From Chryseobacterium sp. 52 (GTDB lineage: Bacteria > Bacteroidota > Bacteroidia > Flavobacteriales > Weeksellaceae): a DNA stretch of 64,000 nt. Both the position numbers and the translations under genes were made by a program. The DNA is taken from contig NZ_PEEX01000001.1 in NCBI RefSeq assembly GCF_002754245.1, positions 2,398,001 through 2,462,000 of the forward strand, given 5' to 3'. Below the pieces are notes generated by a model, which worked only from the letters and a program-made list of their open reading frames with translations, was not told the origin of the DNA and did not search any database. Of this stretch, positions 44,785-53,390 are shown piece after piece; position 1 is the stretch's first letter, and each line of letters begins with the position of its first letter.

Positions 44785-46995
44785 CTATGCTTGTAATCGT
44801 CTCACTCTTGAAACGCCGTCAATATTTTTAAGTTTTTTAAATGTCTCTTCCAATTGGCCTTTATTCTTAACTTCAAGATTGATGCTTCCGGTAAAAACAC
44901 CGTTATTGGATTCTATGGACATACTTTTCATATCCATTCCCATACTTCCGCTGATTACAGTCGTAATATCGTTGATCATTCCCATTCTGTCGAGGCCTTC
45001 AATTTCAATTTTAACCCTGTTCTTAAAGCTTTCCGCATTCACCCATTTAGCAGGGATTACACGGTAATCGTATTGTGCTCTCAGGTTGATGGCATTCGGG
45101 CAGTTGTCGCTGTGGACTTTGATACCGTCAGAAATCGTAATAAATCCAAAGATTTTATCACCGGGAATCACTGTACAGCATTTGGCATAGCTGTAATTCA
45201 GCTTTTCCTGATCCTTCCCGAAAACGATCATGTCGAGGTTCTGTTCTTTCGGTTCTTCGAAATGAGTGTTTTTTGCCGGTGATTTTCTGAATCTTGAAAG
45301 TAAATTATTGAAAACGTTTTTACTTTCAATGTATTTCCTCAGGCTGCTGACATCCAGTTCGTTGCTTTGGAATTTAAGAAACAGTTCCTGAGATGTTTTT
45401 AGATTAAAGAACTTTTGAAGTTTATTAATCTCTTCATCATTAAAGTTGATCTTAGCATGACGGAGTTTTCTCTGAAGAATCTCTTTTCCTTCTTCTACCA
45501 GCTGGTTTTTCTGAGAATTCAGATAACTTTTGATCTTAGACTTCGCTTTGGAAGTAACCACAAATTCCAGCCAGTCAGACTTAGGTTTTTGGTTTTGTGA
45601 AGATAAAATATCGATCTGATCCCCATTTTGAAGAACATAGGAAATGGGAACCAACTTTCCGTTGATCTTAGCTCCAAGACACTTCATTCCCAGATCAGAG
45701 TGAACGGCAAAAGCAAAATCTAAAGCCGTAGCATTTGTTGGAAGGATTTTAATTTCCCCTTTTGGAGTAAAGACAAATACTTCCTTGGAATATAAATTAA
45801 GTTTAATATTATCTAAAAGTTCAGATGTAGAAAGATTCTGCTGCTGTTCAAGAATATCACGGATTTCAGTCACCCATCTTTCAAAATTCCGGTCATCGGA
45901 GCTTTGTTTGTAGCCTTCTTTGTATTTGTAGTGAGCTGCGACCCCTTTTTCTGCAATTTCATTCATTCTTTCCGAACGGATCTGTACTTCGATCCATTTT
46001 TTGTCCGGTCCGAGAACTGTTAAATGGAGACTTTCATAACCCGTAGAACGGGGTTGTGTGATCCAGTCTCGCATTCTTGAAGGATTACTGTGGTAAACAT
46101 CCGTTACAATAGAGTAGATCTTCCAGGCAAGAAATTTTTCATTTTTTGCATCCGATTTATAAATGATTCTGATGGCATAATTATCAAAGACTTCCTCAAA
46201 AGAAACCCCCTGTTTCAGCATTTTTCTGTAAATGGAAGAAATCGCTTTTGCCCGGCCTTTGATATTGAAGTTTAACCCTTCTTCTTTTAATCTTTCCGAA
46301 ACTTCGGTTTTAAATTCCTCAATATATCTTTCACGGTTTTCCTTGGCGGATTCCAATTTCTCCGTAATCTCGTTGTAAACTTCCGGGCTGTTATACTTTA
46401 AAGAAAGGTCTTCAAGCTCTGATTTGATATTGTATAATCCCAGACGGTGAGCCATCGGGGCATAAATATAAACCGTTTCCGAAGCAATTTTTTTCTGTTT
46501 ATCGGGAGCCATGCTCTCCAGCGTTCGCATATTGTGAAGGCGGTCGGCAATTTTGATCAGAATAACCCTGAAATCCTCAGACAGCGTCAACAACAGTTTT
46601 CTGTAATTTTCAGACTGTACCGAAATGTTCTGATGGTTCATGATAGAGATCTTTGTGAGCCCGTTCACAATATTGGCGATCTTTTCTCCAAAGATCTTTT
46701 TCAGATCTTCATAAGTATAATCCGAATCCTCTACCACATCATGCAGCAGGGCACAGGCAATAGAAGTAGCCCCAAGGCCAATTTCAGTTGCTACAATTTT
46801 AGCAACAGCAATAGGATGGTAGATATAAGGTTCGCCGGATTTTCTCCTTTGATCCTTATGAGCATCCAATGCAATATCGAATGCCTTCCGGATGAGCTTG
46901 TTATTTTCCTCGTCCAGAGTTCTGTATGTATTCGAAATCAGATCCTTATACCGGGCAAGGATCTCTTTATTTTCCTGTTCTAAATCGTAACTCAT
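44785..46995 (-). CDS. Bifunctional (p)ppGpp synthetase/hydrolase RelA/SpoT
   Basis: Stringent-response enzyme, 736 residues. Order: HD hydrolase (about 50-200) with intact LLHDVVEDSD and RLHNMRTLESM, synthetase (about 235-365) with RAKAISSIYRKM, YAIRIIY and the WIEVQIRSERMNEIAEKGVAAHYKYKE block, TGS (about 395-460, EVFVFTPKGEIKILPTNATALDFAFAVH), helical/zinc-finger region with YAKCCTVIPGD, and a C-terminal ACT domain. Both catalytic halves look functional, so this is the single Rel-type enzyme expected in Bacteroidota. nhaA follows closely. Confidence 0.95.
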   Translation of the reverse strand: MSYDLEQENKEILARYKDLISNTYRTLDEENNKLIRKAFDIALDAHKDQRRKSGEPYIYHPIAVAKIVATEIGLGATSIACALLHDVVEDSDYTYEDLKKIFGEKIANIVNGLTKISIMNHQNISVQSENYRKLLLTLSEDFRVILIKIADRLHNMRTLESMAPDKQKKIASETVYIYAPMAHRLGLYNIKSELEDLSLKYNSPEVYNEITEKLESAKENRERYIEEFKTEVSERLKEEGLNFNIKGRAKAISSIYRKMLKQGVSFEEVFDNYAIRIIYKSDAKNEKFLAWKIYSIVTDVYHSNPSRMRDWITQPRSTGYESLHLTVLGPDKKWIEVQIRSERMNEIAEKGVAAHYKYKEGYKQSSDDRNFERWVTEIRDILEQQQNLSTSELLDNIKLNLYSKEVFVFTPKGEIKILPTNATALDFAFAVHSDLGMKCLGAKINGKLVPISYVLQNGDQIDILSSQNQKPKSDWLEFVVTSKAKSKIKSYLNSQKNQLVEEGKEILQRKLRHAKINFNDEEINKLQKFFNLKTSQELFLKFQSNELDVSSLRKYIESKNVFNNLLSRFRKSPAKNTHFEEPKEQNLDMIVFGKDQEKLNYSYAKCCTVIPGDKIFGFITISDGIKVHSDNCPNAINLRAQYDYRVIPAKWVNAESFKNRVKIEIEGLDRMGMINDITTVISGSMGMDMKSMSIESNNGVFTGSINLEVKNKGQLEETFKKLKNIDGVSRVRRLQA

Positions 46996-47052
46996 TTGTG
47001 CTAATGCCTATAATTAAACGAAAATACGAAATTTTTTAAACTTTTCCACCAT

Positions 47053-47081
47053 AAAAAATCCGCAGAACGCTCTGCGGATTT
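47053..47081 (-). terminator. Terminator of the small stress-like protein gene
   Basis: AAATCCGCAGA / TCTGCGGATTT stem with a four-base loop, followed on the minus strand by a T run, between the 47108 gene and relA/spoT. Confidence 0.88.
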
Positions 47082-47107
47082 CCGGTTATTAGATTTTCTG
47101 TTTTTTG

Positions 47108-47473
47108 TCAGAATTTTACTTCTGAATCCATCCCGCTGCTTGATGCCTTTATTTTCACATCAGGGCTGTTATGGATTTCGGCTCTGTTTCTGGCATCGAT
47201 AAATCGTTTGATATTATCGTAATTTGCCTGCCCAATACCCATATTCTCGAATAAATAGGTCTTCAGTACTGAATTTTGGCTAAAAATATTCCGGGCGCCA
47301 TCAGTTTGGTTATTATCTTTTACCGCAACACTCGCCAGGTACTGAGAGGTATCAGAGCCATCATTAAGGTATACTATGTAATCTGAATTTTCAAATCCTG
47401 AATTTTCCAGATCGGCTTCAAGCTTTTTGTAATCGCTGTGATGTGCAAATAATCCAGCTAATATATTTGACAT
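47108..47473 (-). CDS. Small soluble protein, general-stress-like
   Basis: About 121 residues from the ATG at 47473; an in-frame TTG two codons upstream is unlikely. Acidic N-terminal part (HHSDYKKLEADLENSGFENSDYIVYL), two segments with DGSDTSQYLASVAVKD and IGQANYDNIKRFIDARNRAE, no signal peptide. It resembles small general-stress proteins in size and composition (FENSDYIVYL is similar to the YflT-type start), but the match is weak, so no family is asserted. It has its own terminator and likely its own promoter. Confidence 0.65.
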   Translation of the reverse strand: MSNILAGLFAHHSDYKKLEADLENSGFENSDYIVYLNDGSDTSQYLASVAVKDNNQTDGARNIFSQNSVLKTYLFENMGIGQANYDNIKRFIDARNRAEIHNSPDVKIKASSSGMDSEVKF

Positions 47474-47697
47474 AAGCAATAGTTTTTAAATTATACTTAA
47501 AGATAACACTTATTTCCGAATATTGTTAATGAATTTTCAATAAATTTTACATTTTATTGTTTTGTCTATAAAATTAAGTTAAAATGTTTGATGATGTCTA
47601 TTGAACGGGTGTTTGAATTTGATGTAAAAGCAGATTTGAAAGTATTGTATAATCACTTAAAATAATCCAAATTTGTTTTTATAAAAAACTATTTACT

Positions 47698-48957
47698 GTG
47701 AGAAAAATTATACTTGCTTTTATTATTGTATCGTCCTCGTTATTTCATGCGCAGTACAGTTGGTCTGCTTTTTCCTATCCACCTTCTAATGGAAACGGAA
47801 GATATGACGATATTTTTTTCCTGAATGAGAATTTAGGCTGGGCGGCACGCGGAGGTAGTGGTGCTGTTTTCAAAACGACGGACGGAGGGGCATCCTGGAC
47901 ACAGCAAGTTGTCAATGGATCTGCCAATCAATATTACCGGAATATAGAATTTCTTAATGAAAATATAGGTTTTCTGGGGACTTTGAACAATAGTTTTTAT
48001 AAAACTGTTGACGGAGGGAATTCATGGCAAAAAGTGAATAATATTACACCTTATCCCGGTGCGATCTGTGGTCTGGACTGCGTAGGAACATCTACTGTTT
48101 ACGGTTGTGGGGCATGGTTTTCTCCCGCCTATATCATAAAATCTACAGACAGCGGAAATACATGGGAGTATATTGATATGTCTGCTTATGCCAATGCTTT
48201 GGTGGAAATTACTTTTATCAATGAAAATGTAGGTTTTGCTTCCGGAAGCGATGATAATGGTGCTATAATCCTTAAAACTCTCGACGGGGGAGTGAGCTGG
48301 ACTAAGGTCTATAATAGCAATATCCCAAATGAGTATGTGTGGAAAATGCAGCTTTTAGATAATAATAAAATATTTTGCTCTATTGAATCTGAAGCACCGA
48401 ATACAGGGAAGCTTCTGAAGTCGATGAACGGTGGTTTTACCTGGGAGACAAAAGATTTTCCTGATGCTTATGTACAGGCCGTAGGCTTCATTTCTGAGAC
48501 GCATGGTTGGATGGGCGGACACAGTACAGGATTTTATGAAACTTTCGATGGAGGAGACACCTGGACGAATACCGGAGTGGGCGGTTCTTTGAACAGGATA
48601 TTTTTTGTAAACAATAATATTGCTTTTGCTGCAGGAACAAATCTTTATAAAATGAGAGCCGGAAGCTTGGGAACTCAGGAAATTTCTGATAAAAACCAGG
48701 AAAGAAAGCTCCAGGTAGAAGTGGTTCCTAATCCGGTCAATGATCGACTCAATCTTAATGTTTATTTTTTACATTCTGATCATATCATTGTTGGTTTGTA
48801 TGAGGCTTCCGGAAAATTCATTAAAAATATTTTGAAAGATGATATCGCTGCTAAGGGACTGAAAAAATATTCTTTGGATTTCAATTATCCGAAAGGAAAT
48901 TATCTTCTTGATATCCATTCAAATCTCGGAAGACAGTCTATTAAAATAATTAAGTAA
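47698..48957 (+). CDS. Secreted YCF48-type propeller protein with T9SS sorting domain
   Basis: 419 residues. The start is a GTG at 47698; no in-frame ATG gives a complete signal peptide (MRKIILAFIIVSSSLFHAQ). Six Asp-box units with DGGxxW or DSGNTW or NGGFTW patterns form a beta-propeller similar to YCF48/HCF136 assembly factors or BNR-repeat proteins. The last 80 residues are a T9SS type A domain (VEVVPNPVNDRLNLNVYF, GKFIKNILK, FNYPKGNYLLDI). Extracellular; ligand unknown. No classical sialidase active-site residues seen. Confidence 0.9.
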   Translation: MRKIILAFIIVSSSLFHAQYSWSAFSYPPSNGNGRYDDIFFLNENLGWAARGGSGAVFKTTDGGASWTQQVVNGSANQYYRNIEFLNENIGFLGTLNNSFYKTVDGGNSWQKVNNITPYPGAICGLDCVGTSTVYGCGAWFSPAYIIKSTDSGNTWEYIDMSAYANALVEITFINENVGFASGSDDNGAIILKTLDGGVSWTKVYNSNIPNEYVWKMQLLDNNKIFCSIESEAPNTGKLLKSMNGGFTWETKDFPDAYVQAVGFISETHGWMGGHSTGFYETFDGGDTWTNTGVGGSLNRIFFVNNNIAFAAGTNLYKMRAGSLGTQEISDKNQERKLQVEVVPNPVNDRLNLNVYFLHSDHIIVGLYEASGKFIKNILKDDIAAKGLKKYSLDFNYPKGNYLLDIHSNLGRQSIKIIK

Positions 48958-48994
48958 AAAACAAATGCGCAGAGATTTCTGCGCATTTGTTTTT
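48956..48994. terminator. Bidirectional intrinsic terminator
   Basis: AAAAACAAATGCGCAGA / TCTGCGCATTTGTTTTT stem with a short loop (GATT-type), A and T runs on both sides, between convergent genes. Confidence 0.95.
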
Positions 48995-49011
48995 ATAGTA
49001 TTTGAATAGGT

Positions 49012-50922
49012 TTAACCGATTCTTTCATTTTTAATCTCCTCCACAATTTCAGGGTTCAATAGGGTAGAGATATCTCCGAAATTGCTGAAATCTCCTTCTG
49101 CAATTTTTCTTAAGATCCTACGCATAATCTTTCCTGAACGCGTTTTCGGAAGCCCGGAAACAAACTGTATCTTATCCAGCTTCGCAATCGGGCCTATCTG
49201 GTCTGAAATAAGCTGATTGATCTCCTTTTTAAGGTTTTCCTTGTCACGGCCTTCTCCGGATTCTTTTAAGATCACAAAGCCATATAAAGCATTTCCTTTA
49301 ATGTCATGAGGATATCCTACGATAGCAGATTCCGCTACAGCAGGGTGTTCATTGATGCTGTCCTCAATTGGAGCTGTTCCTAAATTGTGCCCGGAAACAA
49401 TAATTACATCATCTACACGGCCTGTAATTCGATAATATCCTACTTCATCTCTCAGTGCGCCATCGCCTGTGAAATATTTCCCTGGAAAAGCGGTAAAATA
49501 GGTTTCTTTATATCGCTGATGGTCACCCCAGATTGTTCTTGCAATTCCCGGCCATGGAAAACGGATGCAAAGATTTCCGGTTACCTGATTTCCTGTAATT
49601 TCATTGCGTTTGTCATCCATCAGTACAGGCTGAATTCCCGGTAACGGAAGAGTGGCATAAGTAGGTTTGGTTGGGGTAACGAATGGGAGAGGAGATATCA
49701 TAATTCCCCCTGTTTCCGTCTGCCACCAGGTATCTACAATCGGGCATTTTTTCTTGCCGACATGGTCATTGAACCAGTGCCATGCTTCTTCATTGATTGG
49801 TTCTCCTACAGATCCGATTACTTTTAATGTACTTAAATCGTGTTTGTCTACCCATTCTGTATTTTCCTTTGCTAAAGAACGGATTGCGGTAGGTGCCGTG
49901 TAAAACTGGGTGATTTTATGTTTTTCAATCACTTCCCAGAAACGGTCCGGTTCAGGATAGGTTGGGACTCCTTCGAAGATCACGGTGGTAGCTCCGTTGA
50001 GCAGCGGTCCGTATAAAATATAAGAGTGCCCTGTGATCCACCCGATATCTGCTGTACACCAGTAAATATCATTTTCTTTATAATTAAATACATTTTTAAA
50101 CGTATACGCTGTGTATACCATATAGCCGGCGCAGGTGTGAAGCATTCCTTTCGGTTTGCCTGTAGAACCTGATGTATACAGGATAAAAAGAGGGTCTTCG
50201 GCATCCATGATCACGGTAACGAAATCTGCAGATGCTTTTTCATACAGTTCAGCCAGCCAATAGTCCCGGCCTTCTTTCATTTTGATCTCATTGTGCGTTC
50301 TTTTTACAACCAGAACGGATTCTACGGTTGGTGTTTTTTCCAGCGCTTCATCTACAATGCTTTTTAAATCCAATACTTTACTTCCTCTGTAGCTTCCGTC
50401 TGATGTGATGACCATTTTTGCACCGCAGTCATTGACTCTTGAAGATACCGCAGAAGCGGAAAACCCTGCAAAGATTACAGAATGTACTGCACCTAATTTG
50501 GCACAGGCTAACATCGTCACTGCCAGTTCAGGGATCATCGGAAGGTAGATGCAGACTCTGTCTCCTTTTTCAATTCCCATTTCGCGTAAAACATTGGCTG
50601 TTTTATTGACGCGGTTGTACAATTCATTATATGAAATATGCTGCGCTTGCTCTTTAGGGTCGTTAGGTTCCCAGATAATCGCTGTTTTATCGCCTCTTAC
50701 GGCAAGATGTCTGTCAATACAGTTCTTGGTAATATTTAATTTTGCATTTTTGAACCATGTGATCTTGGCTTCGTTCATGTCATACTTAACAACCTTGCTC
50801 CATCTTTGGTACCACACAAAATTTTGATCGGCTAACTGATCCCAGAATTTTTTAGGATTTTTGATCGATTTTTTGTACTCTTCAAAATAATGTGGCAGAT
50901 CTTCTATTAAGTAATTTCTCAT
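49012..50922 (-). CDS. acs: Acetyl-CoA synthetase
   Basis: Activates acetate to acetyl-CoA through an acetyl-adenylate. 636 residues. AMP-binding core YTSGSTGKPKG, VDTWWQTETGGIM and the C-terminal catalytic Lys in PKTRSGKIMRRILRK (the usual acetylation target) are intact. WxP-type IPELAVTMLACAKLGAVHS fits Acs. It starts 60 bases after the stop of a second acyl-CoA synthetase gene, the last members of a long minus-strand locus that also contains a symporter-kinase and response regulator. Regulation of acs by this pair is a reasonable inference. Confidence 0.94.
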   Translation of the reverse strand: MRNYLIEDLPHYFEEYKKSIKNPKKFWDQLADQNFVWYQRWSKVVKYDMNEAKITWFKNAKLNITKNCIDRHLAVRGDKTAIIWEPNDPKEQAQHISYNELYNRVNKTANVLREMGIEKGDRVCIYLPMIPELAVTMLACAKLGAVHSVIFAGFSASAVSSRVNDCGAKMVITSDGSYRGSKVLDLKSIVDEALEKTPTVESVLVVKRTHNEIKMKEGRDYWLAELYEKASADFVTVIMDAEDPLFILYTSGSTGKPKGMLHTCAGYMVYTAYTFKNVFNYKENDIYWCTADIGWITGHSYILYGPLLNGATTVIFEGVPTYPEPDRFWEVIEKHKITQFYTAPTAIRSLAKENTEWVDKHDLSTLKVIGSVGEPINEEAWHWFNDHVGKKKCPIVDTWWQTETGGIMISPLPFVTPTKPTYATLPLPGIQPVLMDDKRNEITGNQVTGNLCIRFPWPGIARTIWGDHQRYKETYFTAFPGKYFTGDGALRDEVGYYRITGRVDDVIIVSGHNLGTAPIEDSINEHPAVAESAIVGYPHDIKGNALYGFVILKESGEGRDKENLKKEINQLISDQIGPIAKLDKIQFVSGLPKTRSGKIMRRILRKIAEGDFSNFGDISTLLNPEIVEEIKNERIG

Positions 50923-50982
50923 ATCCCTTCGTTTTTTGAAATTTGAATTTTATTAATATTAAATATATGTTTAATTTGTGGC

Positions 50983-52869
50983 TTAAGCCCTGTATTCATT
51001 GATTTTTTCCTGAATTTCTTCAATGATTTTTTCGTCATCTATCGTGGACGGAATCTGAAAATCTTTTCCATCCAGCAGCGTTCTGATCAGTTTTCTTAAA
51101 ATCTTTCCTGATCTGGTTTTGGGTAAGCGTTTGACAACCATTGCATTCTTTAAAAAAGCCACGGCGCCAATTTTCTCCCGGACCATTCTGATGATGTCTT
51201 TTTCTATTTCTTCTTCTGTTGTAAGTGAACCGTTTTTTAAAACAACCGTTGCGAAAGGAATCTGTCCTTTAAGTTCATCATCAATCCCTACAACAGCACA
51301 TTCTGCAACATCAGGATGAGAGGAGACGATTTCCTCCATTTCTGACGTTGAAAGCCTGTGACCCGCCACATTGATGACATCATCAACTCTTCCTGTGATG
51401 AAAATATAGCCATCCTCATCTTTAATTGCTCCGTCTCCGGAGAAGTAATATCCGTTGTACTGGGTAAGATAACTGCTTTTAAAACGCTCATAATCATTCC
51501 AGATTCCTAAAAGAGCACCCGGAGGAAGAGGAAGTTTTATAACGAGAAAACCTTCGTGGTGCGGATCGAGCTCAAATCCGTTTTCGTCAAAGATTTTAAT
51601 ATCATATCCCGGAATCGGTTTTCCGGCAGAAGCTCTTTTGATGGTATAATCATCATCCAAAGTCATTAAGCCTAACATGGGCCATCCGGATTCTGTCTGC
51701 CACCAATGGTCGATAGCGGGAACTCCGATATGTTCTGCAAACCAGTCTAAAGTAGCAACATCACACCTTTCTCCGGCTAAAAACTGTTTTTTAAAATGGG
51801 TCAGATCATATTTTTTCACCAGTTCTCCATTTGGATCTTCCTTTTTGATGGCCCTGATCGCTGTAGGTGCTGTAAACATGGCGGAAACTTTATATTCTGA
51901 AATAATTCTCCAAAAAGTTCCTGCATCAGGAGTCATGATCGGTTTTCCTTCAAAAATAATAGTTGTATTTCGGTTGATAAGCGGTCCGTAAATGCTGTAA
52001 CTGTGTCCTACTGCCCAACCGAAGTCTGATGCTGCCCAATAGGTTTCTCCGGGTTCAATACCGTAGATATATTTCATGGAAAATTTAAGGGCTGTTGCAT
52101 AACCTCCGGTATCCCGTGCAATTCCTTTTGGTTTTCCTGTTGTTCCAGATGTGTAAAGTAAATAGAGCGGATGTGTGGATTCCACTGAGATACAGTCTGC
52201 TGGATCGGAATTTTGAACCAGTTCTTCATAATCAATCAGTCCGTCGAACATTTCATGCTGATTATTTACCAGTTTTCTGTTGTACACAATAATGTTGTCA
52301 ACTTTATCCTGTGCGAGTTCAATAGCTTTTTCAACAAGTGGTAAATATGGGATTCTTTTCGCTATTTCTATACCTGCTGTAGCGGTAATCAAAGCTTTAG
52401 GTTTGCAGTCGTCAATTCTTACGACTAATTCATGGGGGGCAAAGCCTCCGAAAACGACATTGTGAATCACCCCTATCCTTGCACAAGCCAGCATAGCAAA
52501 AAGCGTCTGCGGAATCATGGGCATATAGATGACGGCTGTATCTCCTTTTTGTAAGCCCAGTGAAATAAGTCCGCCTGCGAATTTTGAAATCTCTTCTTTA
52601 GCCTGATTAAAAGTATATGTCTTTTTCTGGTTGGTAACAGGGGAATCGTAAATAATGGCAGTCTGCTCTCCAAAGCCCTCTTCAATGTGTTTGTCAATAC
52701 ACAGGTAGCACATATTAAGCTTTCCGTCAGAAAACCACTGCGGATAATTATTAGAATCATGGGAAAGAATTTGTTCGGGAAACTCAAACCATTGTATTTC
52801 TTTGGCCTGTTCTTTCCAGAAGCCTTCTTTGTCTTCTATGCTTTGTTTAAACAGAATATCTGCATCCAT
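50983..52869 (-). CDS. Short-chain acyl-CoA synthetase, PrpE-like
   Basis: AMP-forming ligase of the acetyl/propionyl-CoA synthetase group, 628 residues. YTSGTTGKPKG core, IDHWWQTESGWPMLG adenylate-binding segment, and C-terminal catalytic Lys in PKTRSGKILRKL. Its WxxE arrangement and lack of the Acs insertion resemble propionyl-CoA synthetase (PrpE/ACSS3), so propionate or another short acid is the likely substrate. It precedes acs by 60 bases. An inverted repeat and a symporter-type kinase gene lie upstream. Confidence 0.9.
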   Translation of the reverse strand: MDADILFKQSIEDKEGFWKEQAKEIQWFEFPEQILSHDSNNYPQWFSDGKLNMCYLCIDKHIEEGFGEQTAIIYDSPVTNQKKTYTFNQAKEEISKFAGGLISLGLQKGDTAVIYMPMIPQTLFAMLACARIGVIHNVVFGGFAPHELVVRIDDCKPKALITATAGIEIAKRIPYLPLVEKAIELAQDKVDNIIVYNRKLVNNQHEMFDGLIDYEELVQNSDPADCISVESTHPLYLLYTSGTTGKPKGIARDTGGYATALKFSMKYIYGIEPGETYWAASDFGWAVGHSYSIYGPLINRNTTIIFEGKPIMTPDAGTFWRIISEYKVSAMFTAPTAIRAIKKEDPNGELVKKYDLTHFKKQFLAGERCDVATLDWFAEHIGVPAIDHWWQTESGWPMLGLMTLDDDYTIKRASAGKPIPGYDIKIFDENGFELDPHHEGFLVIKLPLPPGALLGIWNDYERFKSSYLTQYNGYYFSGDGAIKDEDGYIFITGRVDDVINVAGHRLSTSEMEEIVSSHPDVAECAVVGIDDELKGQIPFATVVLKNGSLTTEEEIEKDIIRMVREKIGAVAFLKNAMVVKRLPKTRSGKILRKLIRTLLDGKDFQIPSTIDDEKIIEEIQEKINEYRA

Positions 52870-52898
52870 ATTAATTTTTGTGTTTCATGTTTTTTATC

Positions 52899-52932
52899 AT
52901 TGCAAGCAAAGCCAAGCAATCTTATTTGCAAT
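52899..52932. promoter_or_regulatory. Inverted repeat upstream of the acyl-CoA synthetase pair
   Basis: ATTGCAA at 52899-52905 and TTGCAAT at 52926-52932 form a 7-bp inverted repeat with a 20-bp spacer, 30 bases upstream of the PrpE-like start. The region between includes GCAAGCAAAGCCAAGCAA. It is a candidate regulator site. Confidence 0.4.
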
Positions 52933-52950
52933 AAAAGTGTATACGTTTTT

Positions 52951-53010
52951 ATCTAATATCTCGTCGTGCATCTCAAGTCTGAAATCTGATGTCTGACAGA
53001 TGAAGCCTTG
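52951..53010 (+). repeat. Degenerate TCTGAAATCT element, copy 4
   Basis: Reads TCTAATATCTCGTCGTGCAT, then TCAAGTCTGAAATCTGATG and TCTGACAGATGAAGCCTTG. Related to the copies near 3650, 33632 and 60401 but with the CTTGA part shortened. Confidence 0.6.
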
Positions 53011-53021
53011 TCCCTCTTGGT

Positions 53022-53384
53022 CTACTCAAACATTTCCTCAATCTGCTGGATCAGTTTTTTAATGGAATAAGGTTTGGTAACATAGGCATCAGCTCCCATT
53101 TTCAGGCCTTTTTCAATGTCTTTGGGATTGTTTTTTGCGCTCAGAAAAATGACTTTTGTATCTTTGAGTCTTTCCTCTTTTTTGATGGCTTCCAAAGTGC
53201 TGTATCCATCCAGGTTCGGCATCATGATATCGAGCAGGATTACATCGGGAACCATTGTTTTTACAAAATCCAGAACTTCTGTTCCGTCTCTCGCAATGTA
53301 GACGTCGTAGCCGTTTTTCTTGAAGCTGTATTCCAGCGACATTAATATTTTGTGTTCGTCATCGGCAATAATTATCTTTCTCAT
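53022..53384 (-). CDS. Receiver-only response regulator
   Basis: 120 residues, a complete CheY-like receiver domain and nothing else. Acidic pocket Asp8/Asp9, phosphoacceptor Asp52 in ILLDIMMPNLDGY, switch Ser82 in FLSAK and Lys104 in VTKPYS. No DNA-binding domain. The gene starts 6 bases after the stop of the symporter-histidine kinase, so the two form a two-component pair. With no output domain it must pass the signal by protein contact or phosphotransfer, an arrangement unlike CrbR. Confidence 0.95.
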   Translation of the reverse strand: MRKIIIADDEHKILMSLEYSFKKNGYDVYIARDGTEVLDFVKTMVPDVILLDIMMPNLDGYSTLEAIKKEERLKDTKVIFLSAKNNPKDIEKGLKMGADAYVTKPYSIKKLIQQIEEMFE

Positions 53385-53390
53385 AGAAGG

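Noticed and set aside
44854..45282. 142-codon plus-strand open frame
   Set aside because: Antisense to the ACT-domain end of RelA/SpoT; no start context or family similarity.
46447..46983. 178-codon plus-strand open frame
   Set aside because: It lies entirely antisense to the HD hydrolase part of the conserved RelA/SpoT gene and has no protein-like features.
47698..48957. Sialidase
   Set aside because: Asp boxes alone are not enough; no catalytic Arg triad or Tyr/Glu pair could be located, and the repeats fit YCF48-type propellers better.
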